NCBI GenBank assembly: GCA_035566895.1 | Contig: DATMQA010000221.1 | Coordinates: forward strand, 1 to 64,000 | Reading direction: 5' to 3' | Source of the DNA: DATMQA01 sp035566895 | GTDB taxonomy: Bacteria; Verrucomicrobiota; Verrucomicrobiia; Limisphaerales; UBA8199 | Length of the DNA stretch: 64,000 bases | In this document: in pieces, positions 24,674 through 32,712 of the stretch | How positions within the stretch are numbered: position 1 is the stretch's first letter | How the letters are laid out: the number at the start of each line of letters is the position of its first letter | Notes under the pieces: generated by a model | The model's input: the letters and a program-made list of their open reading frames with translations, nothing else | The model's database searches: none | Told to the model about the DNA's origin: nothing | Translations under genes and position numbers: made by a program

Positions 24674-26101
24674 TCATATTCCGAGCCCCAATGAAACATG
24701 TTTCGTATCCAGGAACGCCTCCATCCCCTCGATGCCCAGTTCCCGTCCCCAGCCGCTTTGTTTGACCCCGCCGAAAGGACATTGGCTGGTCGTGGGCACG
24801 CCGTCGTTCAACCCAATCATCCCCGCCTCCAACGATTCCATCAAACGAAATGCCCGCTGCAGGTCGCGCGTGAAAGCGTAGGCGCTCAGCCCATACGGCG
24901 ACGCGTTTGCCCGCCCGATGGCTTCAGCCTCCGTGTCGAAGGCGCACACCGCCGCCACCGGCGCGAAGGTTTCCTCCGACATGCACAACGCCTCGGGGGG
25001 CACATCCGCCAGCACCGTCGGTTCGAGGAACCACCCCTTGCGCTCCAGCCGTTTGCCACCGCACAGCAACCGCGCGCCGCGCCGGGTGGCGTCCTGAACA
25101 TGCTCGAGCGCTTTGGCCAGCCCCTCCTTATTGAGCAGCGGCCCAACCTGGACGCCCTCCTCTAGCCCGTCGCCCGTTTTCAACGCCGAGGTCTGCTCCA
25201 CGAAGCGGCGCAGAAATTCCTCGTAAATCGAGCGTTGGACATAGAGGCGATTCGACGCGATGCACGATTGGCCCGTGTTGCGGAATTTGGTGATCATCAC
25301 CCCTTCGACCGCGGCCTCCAAATCGGCATCCTCGAATACCAGCACCGGCGCATGACCGCCCAATTCCAGCGAGAGCGGCTTGATCCCGGCCGCCGCGCCC
25401 GCAATCAGCGAGCGCCCGACTTCGGTCGAACCGGTGAACGTAATCTTGCGGCAGCGCGGATTCTCCAGAAATTCCTGCGCGATCTCCGCCGCCCGGCCCG
25501 CCACCAGTTGAAACACCCCTGCGGGCAATTTCGCCGCTTCGACGCATTCCGCGAACGCCACCGCGCACAACGGCGTCGCGCTGGCCGGTTTCAGAATCAC
25601 CGGGCAACCCGCCGCCAGGGCGGGCGCCACTTTGCGCACGGCCAATACCAGCGGAAAATTCCACGGGCTGATCGCCGCCACCACTCCAACCGGCGTTTTG
25701 ATGACCAGGTGACGCTTGCCGTCTGCCTGCTGCGGCACGATCCGTCCATAAGCCCGCCGCGCCTCCTCGGCAAACCAGCGCAGATGGTCCACCGACATCG
25801 CGACCTCCCCCAGGCTCTGCGCCAGCGGCTTGCCGTTCTCCAGCGTGATCGTCCGGGCGATCTCGTCGCGCCGCCGCTCCAGTTCGTCCGCGATTTTCCT
25901 CAAATACTCCCCGCGCGCCTTCCCGGTCAGCCGCCGCCAGCCCGCCGAAGCCGCGTGCGCGTCCTGGATGACCTGGGCCACCGCGTCGCGTTTCACCGCG
26001 CAGACCTCGGCAAACGGCTCGTTCGTCGCCGGGTTGACCACGCGCAAGGTGAACGCCGTGCTCACCCACTTGCCGTTGAGATAAAGCGGATGGACCTTCA
26101 T
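24674..26101 (-). CDS. NAD(P)-dependent aldehyde dehydrogenase (succinate-semialdehyde/lactaldehyde type)
   Basis: A protein of 475 residues from ATG 26101. This start overlaps the transaldolase-like stop as ATGA and gives the family-typical MKVHPLYLNGKWV. Seen: the cofactor-binding ISPWNFPLVLAVRKVAPALA, the glycine motif FTGSTEVG, the general-base Glu in LELGGHAP (about residue 245), the catalytic Cys in GQSCIASN (about 280) and EETFAPVAAV near the end. The enzyme oxidises an aldehyde to an acid. In deoxysugar pathways an aldolase releases lactaldehyde, which such an enzyme can oxidise; the isomerase-like and aldolase genes in this operon fit that, but the substrate cannot be read from the sequence. 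Confidence 0.93.
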   Translation of the reverse strand: MKVHPLYLNGKWVSTAFTLRVVNPATNEPFAEVCAVKRDAVAQVIQDAHAASAGWRRLTGKARGEYLRKIADELERRRDEIARTITLENGKPLAQSLGEVAMSVDHLRWFAEEARRAYGRIVPQQADGKRHLVIKTPVGVVAAISPWNFPLVLAVRKVAPALAAGCPVILKPASATPLCAVAFAECVEAAKLPAGVFQLVAGRAAEIAQEFLENPRCRKITFTGSTEVGRSLIAGAAAGIKPLSLELGGHAPVLVFEDADLEAAVEGVMITKFRNTGQSCIASNRLYVQRSIYEEFLRRFVEQTSALKTGDGLEEGVQVGPLLNKEGLAKALEHVQDATRRGARLLCGGKRLERKGWFLEPTVLADVPPEALCMSEETFAPVAAVCAFDTEAEAIGRANASPYGLSAYAFTRDLQRAFRLMESLEAGMIGLNDGVPTTSQCPFGGVKQSGWGRELGIEGMEAFLDTKHVSLGLGI

Positions 26102-26745
26102 TGCTTCGGCACCTTCTTCCAATCATTGAGAAACATCTCGATGCCGAGATCCGTCAGCGGATGGTCGTAGAGCTGCTTGAGCACGTCGAAACTCATCGTG
26201 GCGATGTCCGCCCCGATCAGCGCCGTCTCCAGCACATGCAGCGGGTGCCGCACCGCGGCGACGATGATTTCGGTCTTGTACCCGTAATTGGAGTAAATGG
26301 TTTTGATCTGGCGGGCCAGGTCCATGCCGACATGGCCGATGGCGTCGAGCCGGCCCACAAACGGGCTGATATAGGTCGCGCCGCATTTGGCCGCCAGCAA
26401 GGCCTGCAAGGGCGAAAACGTCACGGTCACGTTCGTCTTAATCCCTTCGGCGGTGAACTGCTTGACCGCTTTCAAGCCCTCTTTGGTATTCACCACCTTC
26501 ACCACCACGTTCTTATGAATCTTCGCCAGCTCGCGGCCCTCGGCGAGAATCCCCTCCGCCTCCAGGCCGATGGTCTCCAGGCTGATCGGTCCATCAACGA
26601 TTTGGCAAATCTCGCGGTAAACCTCCGCCGGACGACGCCCGGTCTTCGAGACATGCGTGGGATTGGTGGTCACGCCGTCAATGATGCCCCAGCTCCAGGC
26701 TTCTTGAACTTGCTTCACGTCGGCGGTATCGAGGAATAATTTCAT
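26098..26745 (-). CDS. Fructose-6-phosphate aldolase/transaldolase-like protein
   Basis: A protein of 215 residues, the size of the short Fsa/TalC family. The family landmarks are present: KLFLDTADVKQV at the start, WGIIDGVTTNPTHV, the Schiff-base lysine region NVVVKVVNT (normally NVVVKIPMT, so the usual Pro is replaced), GIKTNVTVTFSPLQALLAAK, YISPFVGRLD and IIVAAVRHPLHVLE. These enzymes split or join a three-carbon dihydroxyacetone unit. It is the first gene of the carbohydrate operon and overlaps the aldehyde dehydrogenase start by four bases. The altered lysine neighbourhood may mean a different substrate. Confidence 0.9.
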   Translation of the reverse strand: MKLFLDTADVKQVQEAWSWGIIDGVTTNPTHVSKTGRRPAEVYREICQIVDGPISLETIGLEAEGILAEGRELAKIHKNVVVKVVNTKEGLKAVKQFTAEGIKTNVTVTFSPLQALLAAKCGATYISPFVGRLDAIGHVGMDLARQIKTIYSNYGYKTEIIVAAVRHPLHVLETALIGADIATMSFDVLKQLYDHPLTDLGIEMFLNDWKKVPKQ

Positions 26746-26841
26746 AAGGGTTTCTGCGATTTTTTGAAAAATCTATATTTGCGGAAATGCTCAGGGAAAC
26801 AAGAGATATTTGTGAGATCCGGTCGAGGCGCATCCGGACGC

Positions 26842-26959
26842 CGCCGGAGTGCTCCCGTCCTCGGGCGCAGCAATATCCACGCGCAGTCTCGCTCGCGACG
26901 ATTCCAGCGCGCCCGCTTCCGAGAGTTCTGCTCCGCCCCAAGACGAGCGCACTCCGACG
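26842..26959. repeat. Dispersed inverted-repeat element with 31-bp arms
   Basis: The arm 26842-26872 (CGCCGGAGTGCTCCCGTC...) and the arm 26929-26959 (...GACGAGCGCACTCCGACG) are complementary at about 25 of 31 positions around a 56-base centre. It lies upstream of the carbohydrate operon. No coding content. Confidence 0.65.
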
Positions 26960-27135
26960 TTTTGGAGGATCCTGAGGCGGTGTCAGGATGCACCCGGCAG
27001 GTCGCTTCATCCCGCAGGGATGGCAGATGAAGACTCTGAAGCCTGGGGGTTGCGATATGATAACGAATTAGCCGCTCTCCACGATCGCGCTGTCTGCCGT
27101 CCCTGGCGGGACTTGACCAAGCTCCTTCCTCCCTC

Positions 27136-27155
27136 CCCACCGTTGAAACGGTGGG
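27136..27155. repeat. CCCACCG-TTGAAA-CGGTGGG hairpin
   Basis: Perfect 7-bp stem with a TTGAAA loop followed by GCTATTTTC. It could act as a terminator, but no gene on the plus strand ends here, so it is more likely part of a dispersed repeat. Confidence 0.5.
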
Positions 27156-27390
27156 CTATTTTCGGCCATCCCTGCGGGATTTCGAAATTGCGCTCCGGGC
27201 ATGATTTGTAATTCTCGACTCTGTACAGATAAGTAACAATTGGACCGATTCCAACCTTCTGAAGGCTATTCTCACCAATTGAAGGCTATTGAAGCCACAA
27301 ATGCGCTTGCCTCTGCTGCGATACACCCGGCTCCCGCGACAAAAAAACTCCTCATCTGCCGCTGGAGGCACTGAGCCATGGCACTGACAA

Positions 27391-28314
27391 TCACACGTAA
27401 TAGCAGCCTGCCCCTTGTGCGGCGGGGTCCAGATTAAATTCTACGACGGCTGTTTCGCCGCAGGATCGGCGCGTGACGTGCACCTCCAGGTTCCCCGTCC
27501 GGCAGTCAGCCGGAGGTTGGGTCGCCAACATCACGATTAGACCCCCATCCGACTCAACCCACTGCATTTCTTCGATGGGAACATCCGCGGGATTGATCAC
27601 GAGACTTCTATTGTTTCTCGTATCGTACAAGTCGGCATTCCAATCTGGGGCTAACCCCACGACTTCAAAGGCGTAAGCATCACGCTTCCCCGGGCCCCCC
27701 ACAACGAACATCGCCAGGTTGGTGCGCCCGGGATAAACCCTCAGCGCCTTCGCCAGATGTCGTTCGACCGGATGAGTGCCGATAAATACATTGATGTTCC
27801 CCGCCCAATGTGCCTGACCCCGTCCCACCAACTCCCAAAGGTCCGGTGCCAAGGACCGTCTTGCGGCCAAATCTCCACCCGAAGAGCGGGTCGTTTGTCC
27901 CCTGCGAAACAGATTCAGCATCCCCGCAAATCCGGTGCCGGACTGCGGTGAGGATTGCTCCGGGGAGGTCACCGCGGTGAGCAGCCTGTTCGGCGGGACC
28001 AGGTTGAAATCACCAAGCGGGGTCGGCTGCGAGCGCGCTACATCGGTGCTCAGTTCTCGCGACTCGCCGGGCTCCAGAGCCGGCACGAGCAATTGGGCCA
28101 GGGGGTGCCAGGGGACAAATGCTCCCAGTGGGGCGGATTCAAGCCGCATCGGTGTTGGCGGCGAACGGTGCGCGCCGGCGTTATGCACCGTGACCTGAAT
28201 TCGGACCCTGTCTCCAGACAAATCGTGAAACGAAATGTCCGTTCGCTCCACGTGTAGTTCAGCTTCGTACCTGGAACGGACTTCGAGTTCCGGCCTTTTC
28301 TCAATCACAATCAT
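27391..28314 (-). CDS. Protein of unknown function with a CARDB-like N-terminal domain
   Basis: A protein of 307 residues from ATG 28314, chosen because AAAGG lies about seven bases upstream. The first 100 residues (RIQVTVHNAGAHRSPPTPM, then VPALEPGESREL) look like a CARDB-type beta-sandwich. A low-complexity linker follows (SSPQSGTGFAGMLNLFRRGQ), then a second beta-rich domain with VGRGQAHWAGNINVFIGTHP and a Cys-containing end (RRSCGETAVVEF, GAGCYYV). There is no signal peptide and no transmembrane segment, so it appears cytoplasmic. It stands alone between two repeat-rich gaps. I do not recognise the family. Confidence 0.7.
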   Translation of the reverse strand: MIVIEKRPELEVRSRYEAELHVERTDISFHDLSGDRVRIQVTVHNAGAHRSPPTPMRLESAPLGAFVPWHPLAQLLVPALEPGESRELSTDVARSQPTPLGDFNLVPPNRLLTAVTSPEQSSPQSGTGFAGMLNLFRRGQTTRSSGGDLAARRSLAPDLWELVGRGQAHWAGNINVFIGTHPVERHLAKALRVYPGRTNLAMFVVGGPGKRDAYAFEVVGLAPDWNADLYDTRNNRSLVINPADVPIEEMQWVESDGGLIVMLATQPPADCRTGNLEVHVTRRSCGETAVVEFNLDPAAQGAGCYYV

Positions 28315-28569
28315 AGCATTACCTTTCACAGAAGCCGTGGCGCCGAAGCGTCTGCCGCGATGCGTGCGCGGGCCTGGATGGGTTCTCTCGCGTCACAACG
28401 CTACAGCGCGGCGAGAGTCCGGCCGCGTTTCCTTTCGCACCAGCCGCATACCGCTTCGAGATCGGTCACACAGCTTCATCATTATCTTACACCAAAACTG
28501 CCGAACGCATAGCAGCCTCGAACTCGTAAAATCGTAAATCCCACCATCCCACCGGCAACCCTGAAACGC

Positions 28570-28720
28570 GCGATCACTCGGTAAACATGGCTCTGCCACC
28601 GCATGGGGCACCTTTGGGACGACAAAAATCTCGGTAAATAGGCCCTTGGGACGGACTTGGGACGACTTGAAAATGAAAAAACATCGGTAAATAGCCGCTT
28701 GGGACGGTGGGACGGCATTT
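28570..28720. repeat. Imperfect direct repeats with a TCGGTAAA core, array 1
   Basis: The core occurs at about 28576 (CACTCGGTAAAC), 28629 (TCTCGGTAAAT) and 28683 (CATCGGTAAAT), spaced about 54 bases. TTGGGACGGAC/TTGGGACGAC words lie between them. The same core is arrayed at 59549-59698. Confidence 0.6.
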
Positions 28721-28910
28721 TTGCACCCCTGTGCGCGCGCAAACATTTCCGCTCCATCCCCATCAACCCACCTTCCTGGACCCGCTTTTAGCGGCTATCC
28801 GCAAATTCTCCTCTGAAAGCATGTTTGGTGTTTTTCCGTCGTTTGGTATCTGTCGCCGGTAGCCGTACGACCGGTGGTGGTACCTCTACGGTAGGTGGCG
28901 GTCGCCGTAC

Positions 28911-28960
28911 GGTAGGTGGTGGTAGGTCCTGGTAGGTCCTGGTAGGCGCTGGTAGGTTAC
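28911..28960. repeat. Decamer tandem array (GGTAGGTNNT x5)
   Basis: Five 10-base units: GGTAGGTGGT, GGTAGGTCCT, GGTAGGTCCT, GGTAGGCGCT, GGTAGGTTAC. Looser relatives precede it from 28870. Confidence 0.8.
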
Positions 28961-29078
28961 CCCCTTCTCTGAACGCCCACTCCTTTGTCCTCCACTTTGT
29001 CGGCTCCCTTTCTGCAGCTCCACAGGCGATTTCCCGCATCTTCCCACCAAAGGGGGCGCTGCAATCGCCGGCACGGAC

Positions 29079-29106
29079 CTTTGGATCTTGCCCTTTGGAC
29101 TTTGGC
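29079..29106. repeat. Heptamer array CTTTGGA x4
   Basis: CTTTGGA, TCTTGCC, CTTTGGA, CTTTGGC in phase. This is the reverse complement of the CAAAGTC/AAGTCCA family found at 37355, 55391 and 57775. It lies in the leader of the pseudopilin-like gene. Confidence 0.65.
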
Positions 29107-29245
29107 CGCGGTTCCCCGGCCTTTTTCCTCTGTCCGGCCTTTTTCCTCTCGCCGCCGACAGGGGGATATGCTACACTCCGTTTCATCGCCACCAACAAAA
29201 CAATACTCACCCAATGAATCGAATAACCCCTTCAGATTCAAAAGC

Positions 29246-30097
29246 ATGAAACCGAGTCCGCGAACTCTCCGCTGTTACGGAACGGTCGGCAAGCCGGCCC
29301 CGGCTGGGGCGTTTACCCTTATCGAACTGCTCGTGGTCATCGCCATCATCGCCATCCTGGCCTCGATGCTGCTGCCCGCCCTGTCCAGGGCAAAACTCAA
29401 AGCTCAGGGGGCCCAATGCATCAACAACCTGCGGCAACTGGAGCTGGGTTGGCTCATGTATGCTCATGATAACAGGGACTACCTTCCTGGCGACAAATGG
29501 TCGGACGAGGCGGCCCACATCCAATTCGCCGGCAATTGGATAAGCGGCTGGCTCACTCCCCAGGGTTCTGGTCCCAATAACGACGACAACGTCAACACCT
29601 CTTATCTGCTCGACCCAGGCTATAGCCAAATCGGGCCCTACGTTAAAAACGCCGGCGTTTACAAATGTGTCGCTGACCAAAGCCTTGCTCTCATCAACAA
29701 CCAGCTCTTGCCGCGGGTACGCAGCATGTCCATGAACAGCTGGATGGGCCCCAACGCGCCGGCTTGGAGCGGAGAACCTTTCCAGGTCTTTGCCAAACTC
29801 AGCTCGATCATCACGCCGGTCCCCACCGATGCCATGGTGTTTATAGACGAGCGTTGCGACAGCATTGATGACGGGTACTTTGCCATCGATGAGGTCCAGA
29901 TGGTGCTGGTTAACCTCCCGGCCGGCTATCATAACGGCGCCAGTGGAGTCACTTTTGCCGATGGCCACGCCGAGATTCACAAATGGCGCGACGGGCGAAC
30001 CCTGCCGCCCCTTTCGACATCATTTCAAAAGTTTATAAGTTGCCCCGGCAGCATCGATTTGCTCTGGCTGCAGAAGCACGCCTCCAACCCCCAGTGA
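29246..30097 (+). CDS. Prepilin-type cleavage/methylation protein with H-X9-DG motif
   Basis: A protein of 283 residues from ATG 29246, the start that places a short basic leader before the prepilin peptidase site in GAFTLIELLVVIAIIAILAS. After the membrane helix, ALSRAKLKAQGAQCINNLRQ is typical of the large DUF1559/H-X9-DG pseudopilin-like families of Verrucomicrobia and Planctomycetes. The C-terminal motif is HNGASGVTFADGH (about 250-262). Such proteins are inner-membrane anchored after cleavage, and their role is unknown. It may use the prepilin peptidase that serves the secretion operon at 33-46 kb; no peptidase gene is in the window. Confidence 0.88.
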   Translation: MKPSPRTLRCYGTVGKPAPAGAFTLIELLVVIAIIAILASMLLPALSRAKLKAQGAQCINNLRQLELGWLMYAHDNRDYLPGDKWSDEAAHIQFAGNWISGWLTPQGSGPNNDDNVNTSYLLDPGYSQIGPYVKNAGVYKCVADQSLALINNQLLPRVRSMSMNSWMGPNAPAWSGEPFQVFAKLSSIITPVPTDAMVFIDERCDSIDDGYFAIDEVQMVLVNLPAGYHNGASGVTFADGHAEIHKWRDGRTLPPLSTSFQKFISCPGSIDLLWLQKHASNPQ

Positions 30098-30175
30098 GGC
30101 CGGTATTCGAGCAGGTTGAGCCTTTCCCCTGACCGTCTTATCCGTTCCGAGCTTGAAGGCATCTGCTTTCACTTT

Positions 30176-32626
30176 ATGATAAAGTCTATGCCTGTCTCCT
30201 CGCAAACCCACGTTTACGCGCCACCCATGGGTGCAGCGCTCTCGCGCCGAAATTTTGTGCAAAGCTGCGCTCTGGGCGCTTTCGCGCTGGGCGCCGGACC
30301 CATCCTGGCATACCCGAACGCCAGCGGTCGAACCCCCAACCGCTCCGGCCCGGCCAGCCGAACGGTTCCGTTGAACCGCGACTGGCTCTTCGGCGGCAAA
30401 TTCAACCCGGCCGCGCAGGAAGCGGCTTTCGACGATTCAGCTTTTGCGAAAGTGACCCTGCCGCATTGTGTGGCGAAACTCTCCTGGCAAAATTGGGAAC
30501 CGGCAGCCTGGGCTGACCACTGGATTTACCGGCGACACTTCGACCTGCCTGACGACCTCAAGAACTCGCGAGTCTTCCTCGATTTCGAAGCGGTCATGAC
30601 CGGAGCAACGCCAGTAATCAACGGGCTGGCCCTGACCACGCATTCGGGTGGTTATCTTCCGTTCGACTACGAGCTGACAGACAAGGTTAACCCCAAGGGC
30701 AATGTGCTGGCCGTGGCTGTCGATGGCCGGTGGCAGAATGTGCCGCCGGAAGGCTCCCCCAAAGGCCCCCAGGCCGTCGATTATCTTGAACCTGCCGGGT
30801 TGCATCGGTCGGTTAGCCTGCGCTTCGTTCCTCAAGTCTTTATTCGTGACGTCTTTGCTAAACCCGTGAAGGTGCTTGATTCTGACCGCCGGGTCGAAGT
30901 GACCTGTTCATTGGATGCCGCCATCATCCCGTCGAAGCCGCTTCGGCTGAAGGCCGACTTGTTGCACCGCGGACGCGTCATCGCGAGCGCTACCCGGGAG
31001 GTCCACCTCGACAAGAGCGGCGAAACCAACGTCGCCTTGACCCTGTCAAGTTTGGGAAAAGTGGAACTTTGGGAACCGGCCACGCCCAACCTTTATGAGG
31101 TCTTTGTCACACTGCTGGTGAACGACGAACCTTGGCACGATTACCGCACGCGCATTGGCTTCCGGGAGGCGCGGTTCGAAATCGATGGCTTCTTCTTGAA
31201 TGGGCGCCGCTTCCAAATCTTCGGTTTGGACCGGCACGAAATCTACCCCTACGTCGGCGCCGCGATGCCCCTGCGCGTGCTGCGCCGCGACGCCGAAATC
31301 CTTCGCCGCGAATTCAACTGCAATTTCGTGCGCTGTTCCCACTACCCGCAATCCGAGGCATTTCTTGACGCCTGTGATGACCTCGGTTTGATGGTCTGGG
31401 AAGAGTTGCCCGGCTGGCAATACATCGGCGACGAGGCCTGGCAGGACCTCGCCGTACGCGATGTAAACGACATGGTCCGCCGCGACCGCAATCATCCTGG
31501 CATCGTTATTTGGGGCGTCCGCATCAATGAATCGGCGAACAATCCCGCGTTGTACACGCGCACGAAAACTGCCGCCAAAGCGCTGGATGATTCGCGCCCC
31601 ACCTCCGGCGCGATGAACCGCTATTCGACCACTGATTGGCTGCAGGATGTCTATGCCTACGACGATTACCATTCCGCTCCCGACGGCACCGTCGGCGTCC
31701 GCGACCCGCTTCCCGGGGTCCCCTATTTCCTGACCGAGGGGGTCGGACAGTTTGCTTACGGCCCCGGTAAAGGCGGCTTTGGTCGCCGATACCGGCGGGC
31801 GGGCGAACTGGATGTCCAGCAGCAACAGGCCCTCTGGCACGCCCAAATTCATGACCGCGCCCAACGCGCTCCGCGCATTGCCGGTGTGGTTGCCTGGTGC
31901 GGTTTCGATTACGCCAGCCTCATCAATCATTTCCATACCGTCAAATGTCCCGGGGTGGCCGATGTATTCCGCATCCCGAAATTGGGGGCGGCTTTTTACC
32001 AGGCACAAGTCGATCCCCAGCTCCGCCCGGTCATCCAGCCGGATTTCTATTGGGATTTTAGCCCCAAAACCCCGTCCGGCCCGGGTGACAAGGCCGCCAT
32101 CTTTTCCAATTGCGACCGGCTTGAGCTCTGGGTCAATCGCAAGCTTCATGCCTCGGTCCTTCCGGATCGGGAAAACTACCCAAATCTGAGATACCCGCCA
32201 TTCTTTGCGAATCTGAGCTTCGACGGCGTCAGCAAACCGGAGTTGCGCATTGACGGCTTTCTGGGGAAAAAGCGGGTGCTCTCGCGCTCCTTCTCCGCCG
32301 ATGTCTCCCGGGACAAGCTACAACTGCAGGCCGACGACACCGAACTCGTAGCAGATGGCTCTGACGCGACCCGGCTGGTCTTTCGCGCCACAGACAAATT
32401 CGGCGCGCCCCGCCCGTTTGTTGGCGGCGAAGTCACCCTCGAATTGAGCGGTCCTGGAGTGATTGTCGGGGACAATCCATTTCGATGGGATGACAGCGGG
32501 GGCGTCGGGGCCGTCTGGATTAAGACGGTCCCGAACCAAGCCGGCCGTATCCGGGTTGCGGCAGGCCATTCCAGTTTGGGCAGAAACTCCGTCGAGATTA
32601 CGTCGTCAGCAAAGATTCGCGGCTAA
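30176..32626 (+). CDS. Tat-exported glycoside hydrolase family 2 (beta-galactosidase-like)
   Basis: Reading from ATG 30176 gives 816 residues; ATGs at 30188 and 30227 are alternatives, as no strong ribosome site decides. A twin-arginine leader is clear: LSRRNFVQSCALGAFALGAG. Domain order is that of GH2: a jelly-roll sugar-binding domain (about 50-220), an Ig-like domain (220-320) and a TIM barrel (320-620). The acid/base Glu lies in WGVRINESANNP (about 452) and the likely nucleophile in FLTEGVGQ (about 521). A C-terminal Ig-like domain (ELVADGSDATRLVFRATD) follows. Such enzymes hydrolyse beta-galactosides or related beta-glycosides outside the cytoplasm. The stop is followed within two bases by a tRNA-Ser fragment. 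Confidence 0.9.
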   Translation: MIKSMPVSSQTHVYAPPMGAALSRRNFVQSCALGAFALGAGPILAYPNASGRTPNRSGPASRTVPLNRDWLFGGKFNPAAQEAAFDDSAFAKVTLPHCVAKLSWQNWEPAAWADHWIYRRHFDLPDDLKNSRVFLDFEAVMTGATPVINGLALTTHSGGYLPFDYELTDKVNPKGNVLAVAVDGRWQNVPPEGSPKGPQAVDYLEPAGLHRSVSLRFVPQVFIRDVFAKPVKVLDSDRRVEVTCSLDAAIIPSKPLRLKADLLHRGRVIASATREVHLDKSGETNVALTLSSLGKVELWEPATPNLYEVFVTLLVNDEPWHDYRTRIGFREARFEIDGFFLNGRRFQIFGLDRHEIYPYVGAAMPLRVLRRDAEILRREFNCNFVRCSHYPQSEAFLDACDDLGLMVWEELPGWQYIGDEAWQDLAVRDVNDMVRRDRNHPGIVIWGVRINESANNPALYTRTKTAAKALDDSRPTSGAMNRYSTTDWLQDVYAYDDYHSAPDGTVGVRDPLPGVPYFLTEGVGQFAYGPGKGGFGRRYRRAGELDVQQQQALWHAQIHDRAQRAPRIAGVVAWCGFDYASLINHFHTVKCPGVADVFRIPKLGAAFYQAQVDPQLRPVIQPDFYWDFSPKTPSGPGDKAAIFSNCDRLELWVNRKLHASVLPDRENYPNLRYPPFFANLSFDGVSKPELRIDGFLGKKRVLSRSFSADVSRDKLQLQADDTELVADGSDATRLVFRATDKFGAPRPFVGGEVTLELSGPGVIVGDNPFRWDDSGGVGAVWIKTVPNQAGRIRVAAGHSSLGRNSVEITSSAKIRG

Positions 32627-32628
32627 GA

Positions 32629-32662
32629 AAACCGCCGCCTTCAGCCACTCGGCCATTTCTCC
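32629..32662 (-). pseudogene. tRNA-Ser 5'-half fragment (possible attachment-site remnant)
   Basis: Read on the minus strand it begins GGAGAAATGGCCGAGTGG and runs through the D-arm into the anticodon stem (GCGGCGGTTT), then stops. It matches 15658-15691, the 5' half of the intact tRNA-Ser, in the same orientation with about two differences over 34 bases. No 3' half, variable arm or T-arm follows, so it is not a functional tRNA. Confidence 0.8.
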
Positions 32663-32712
32663 ATACCGCCTCGAACCTTTTCCAAAAGTCCTGAGGCGTC
32701 ACGTTAAAGGAG

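Larger units (their letters stand above)
26746..27390. other. 645-base intergenic region with palindromic repeats
   Basis: No convincing gene on either strand. It contains the inverted-repeat element 26842-26959, a CCATCCCTGCGGGAT word and its inverted partner (27006-27025 and 27166-27182), the hairpin 27136-27155, and the direct repeat TGAAGGCTATT at about 27260 and 27282. The promoter of the carbohydrate operon should lie near 26750-26850. Confidence 0.6.
28315..29245. other. 931-base repeat-rich intergenic region
   Basis: No convincing gene. From left to right: TCGGTAAA-core repeats (28570-28720), a decamer GGTAGGT array (28911-28960), four CTTTGGA heptamers (29079-29106) and two copies of an 18-base CCGGCCTTTTTCCTC repeat (29115-29149), ending at the start of the pseudopilin-like gene. 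Confidence 0.65.

Noticed and set aside
27136..27155. Terminator
   Set aside because: A good 7-bp hairpin, but no gene ends toward it on the strand where the T-rich side would work; listed as a repeat.
28788..29210. 140-residue minus-strand gene
   Set aside because: The translation consists mostly of tandem arrays (YQRLPGPTRTYQDLP and similar) without a domain or ribosome site.
32629..32662. Second functional tRNA-Ser gene
   Set aside because: Only the 5' half is present; there is no variable arm, T-arm or 3' acceptor strand.
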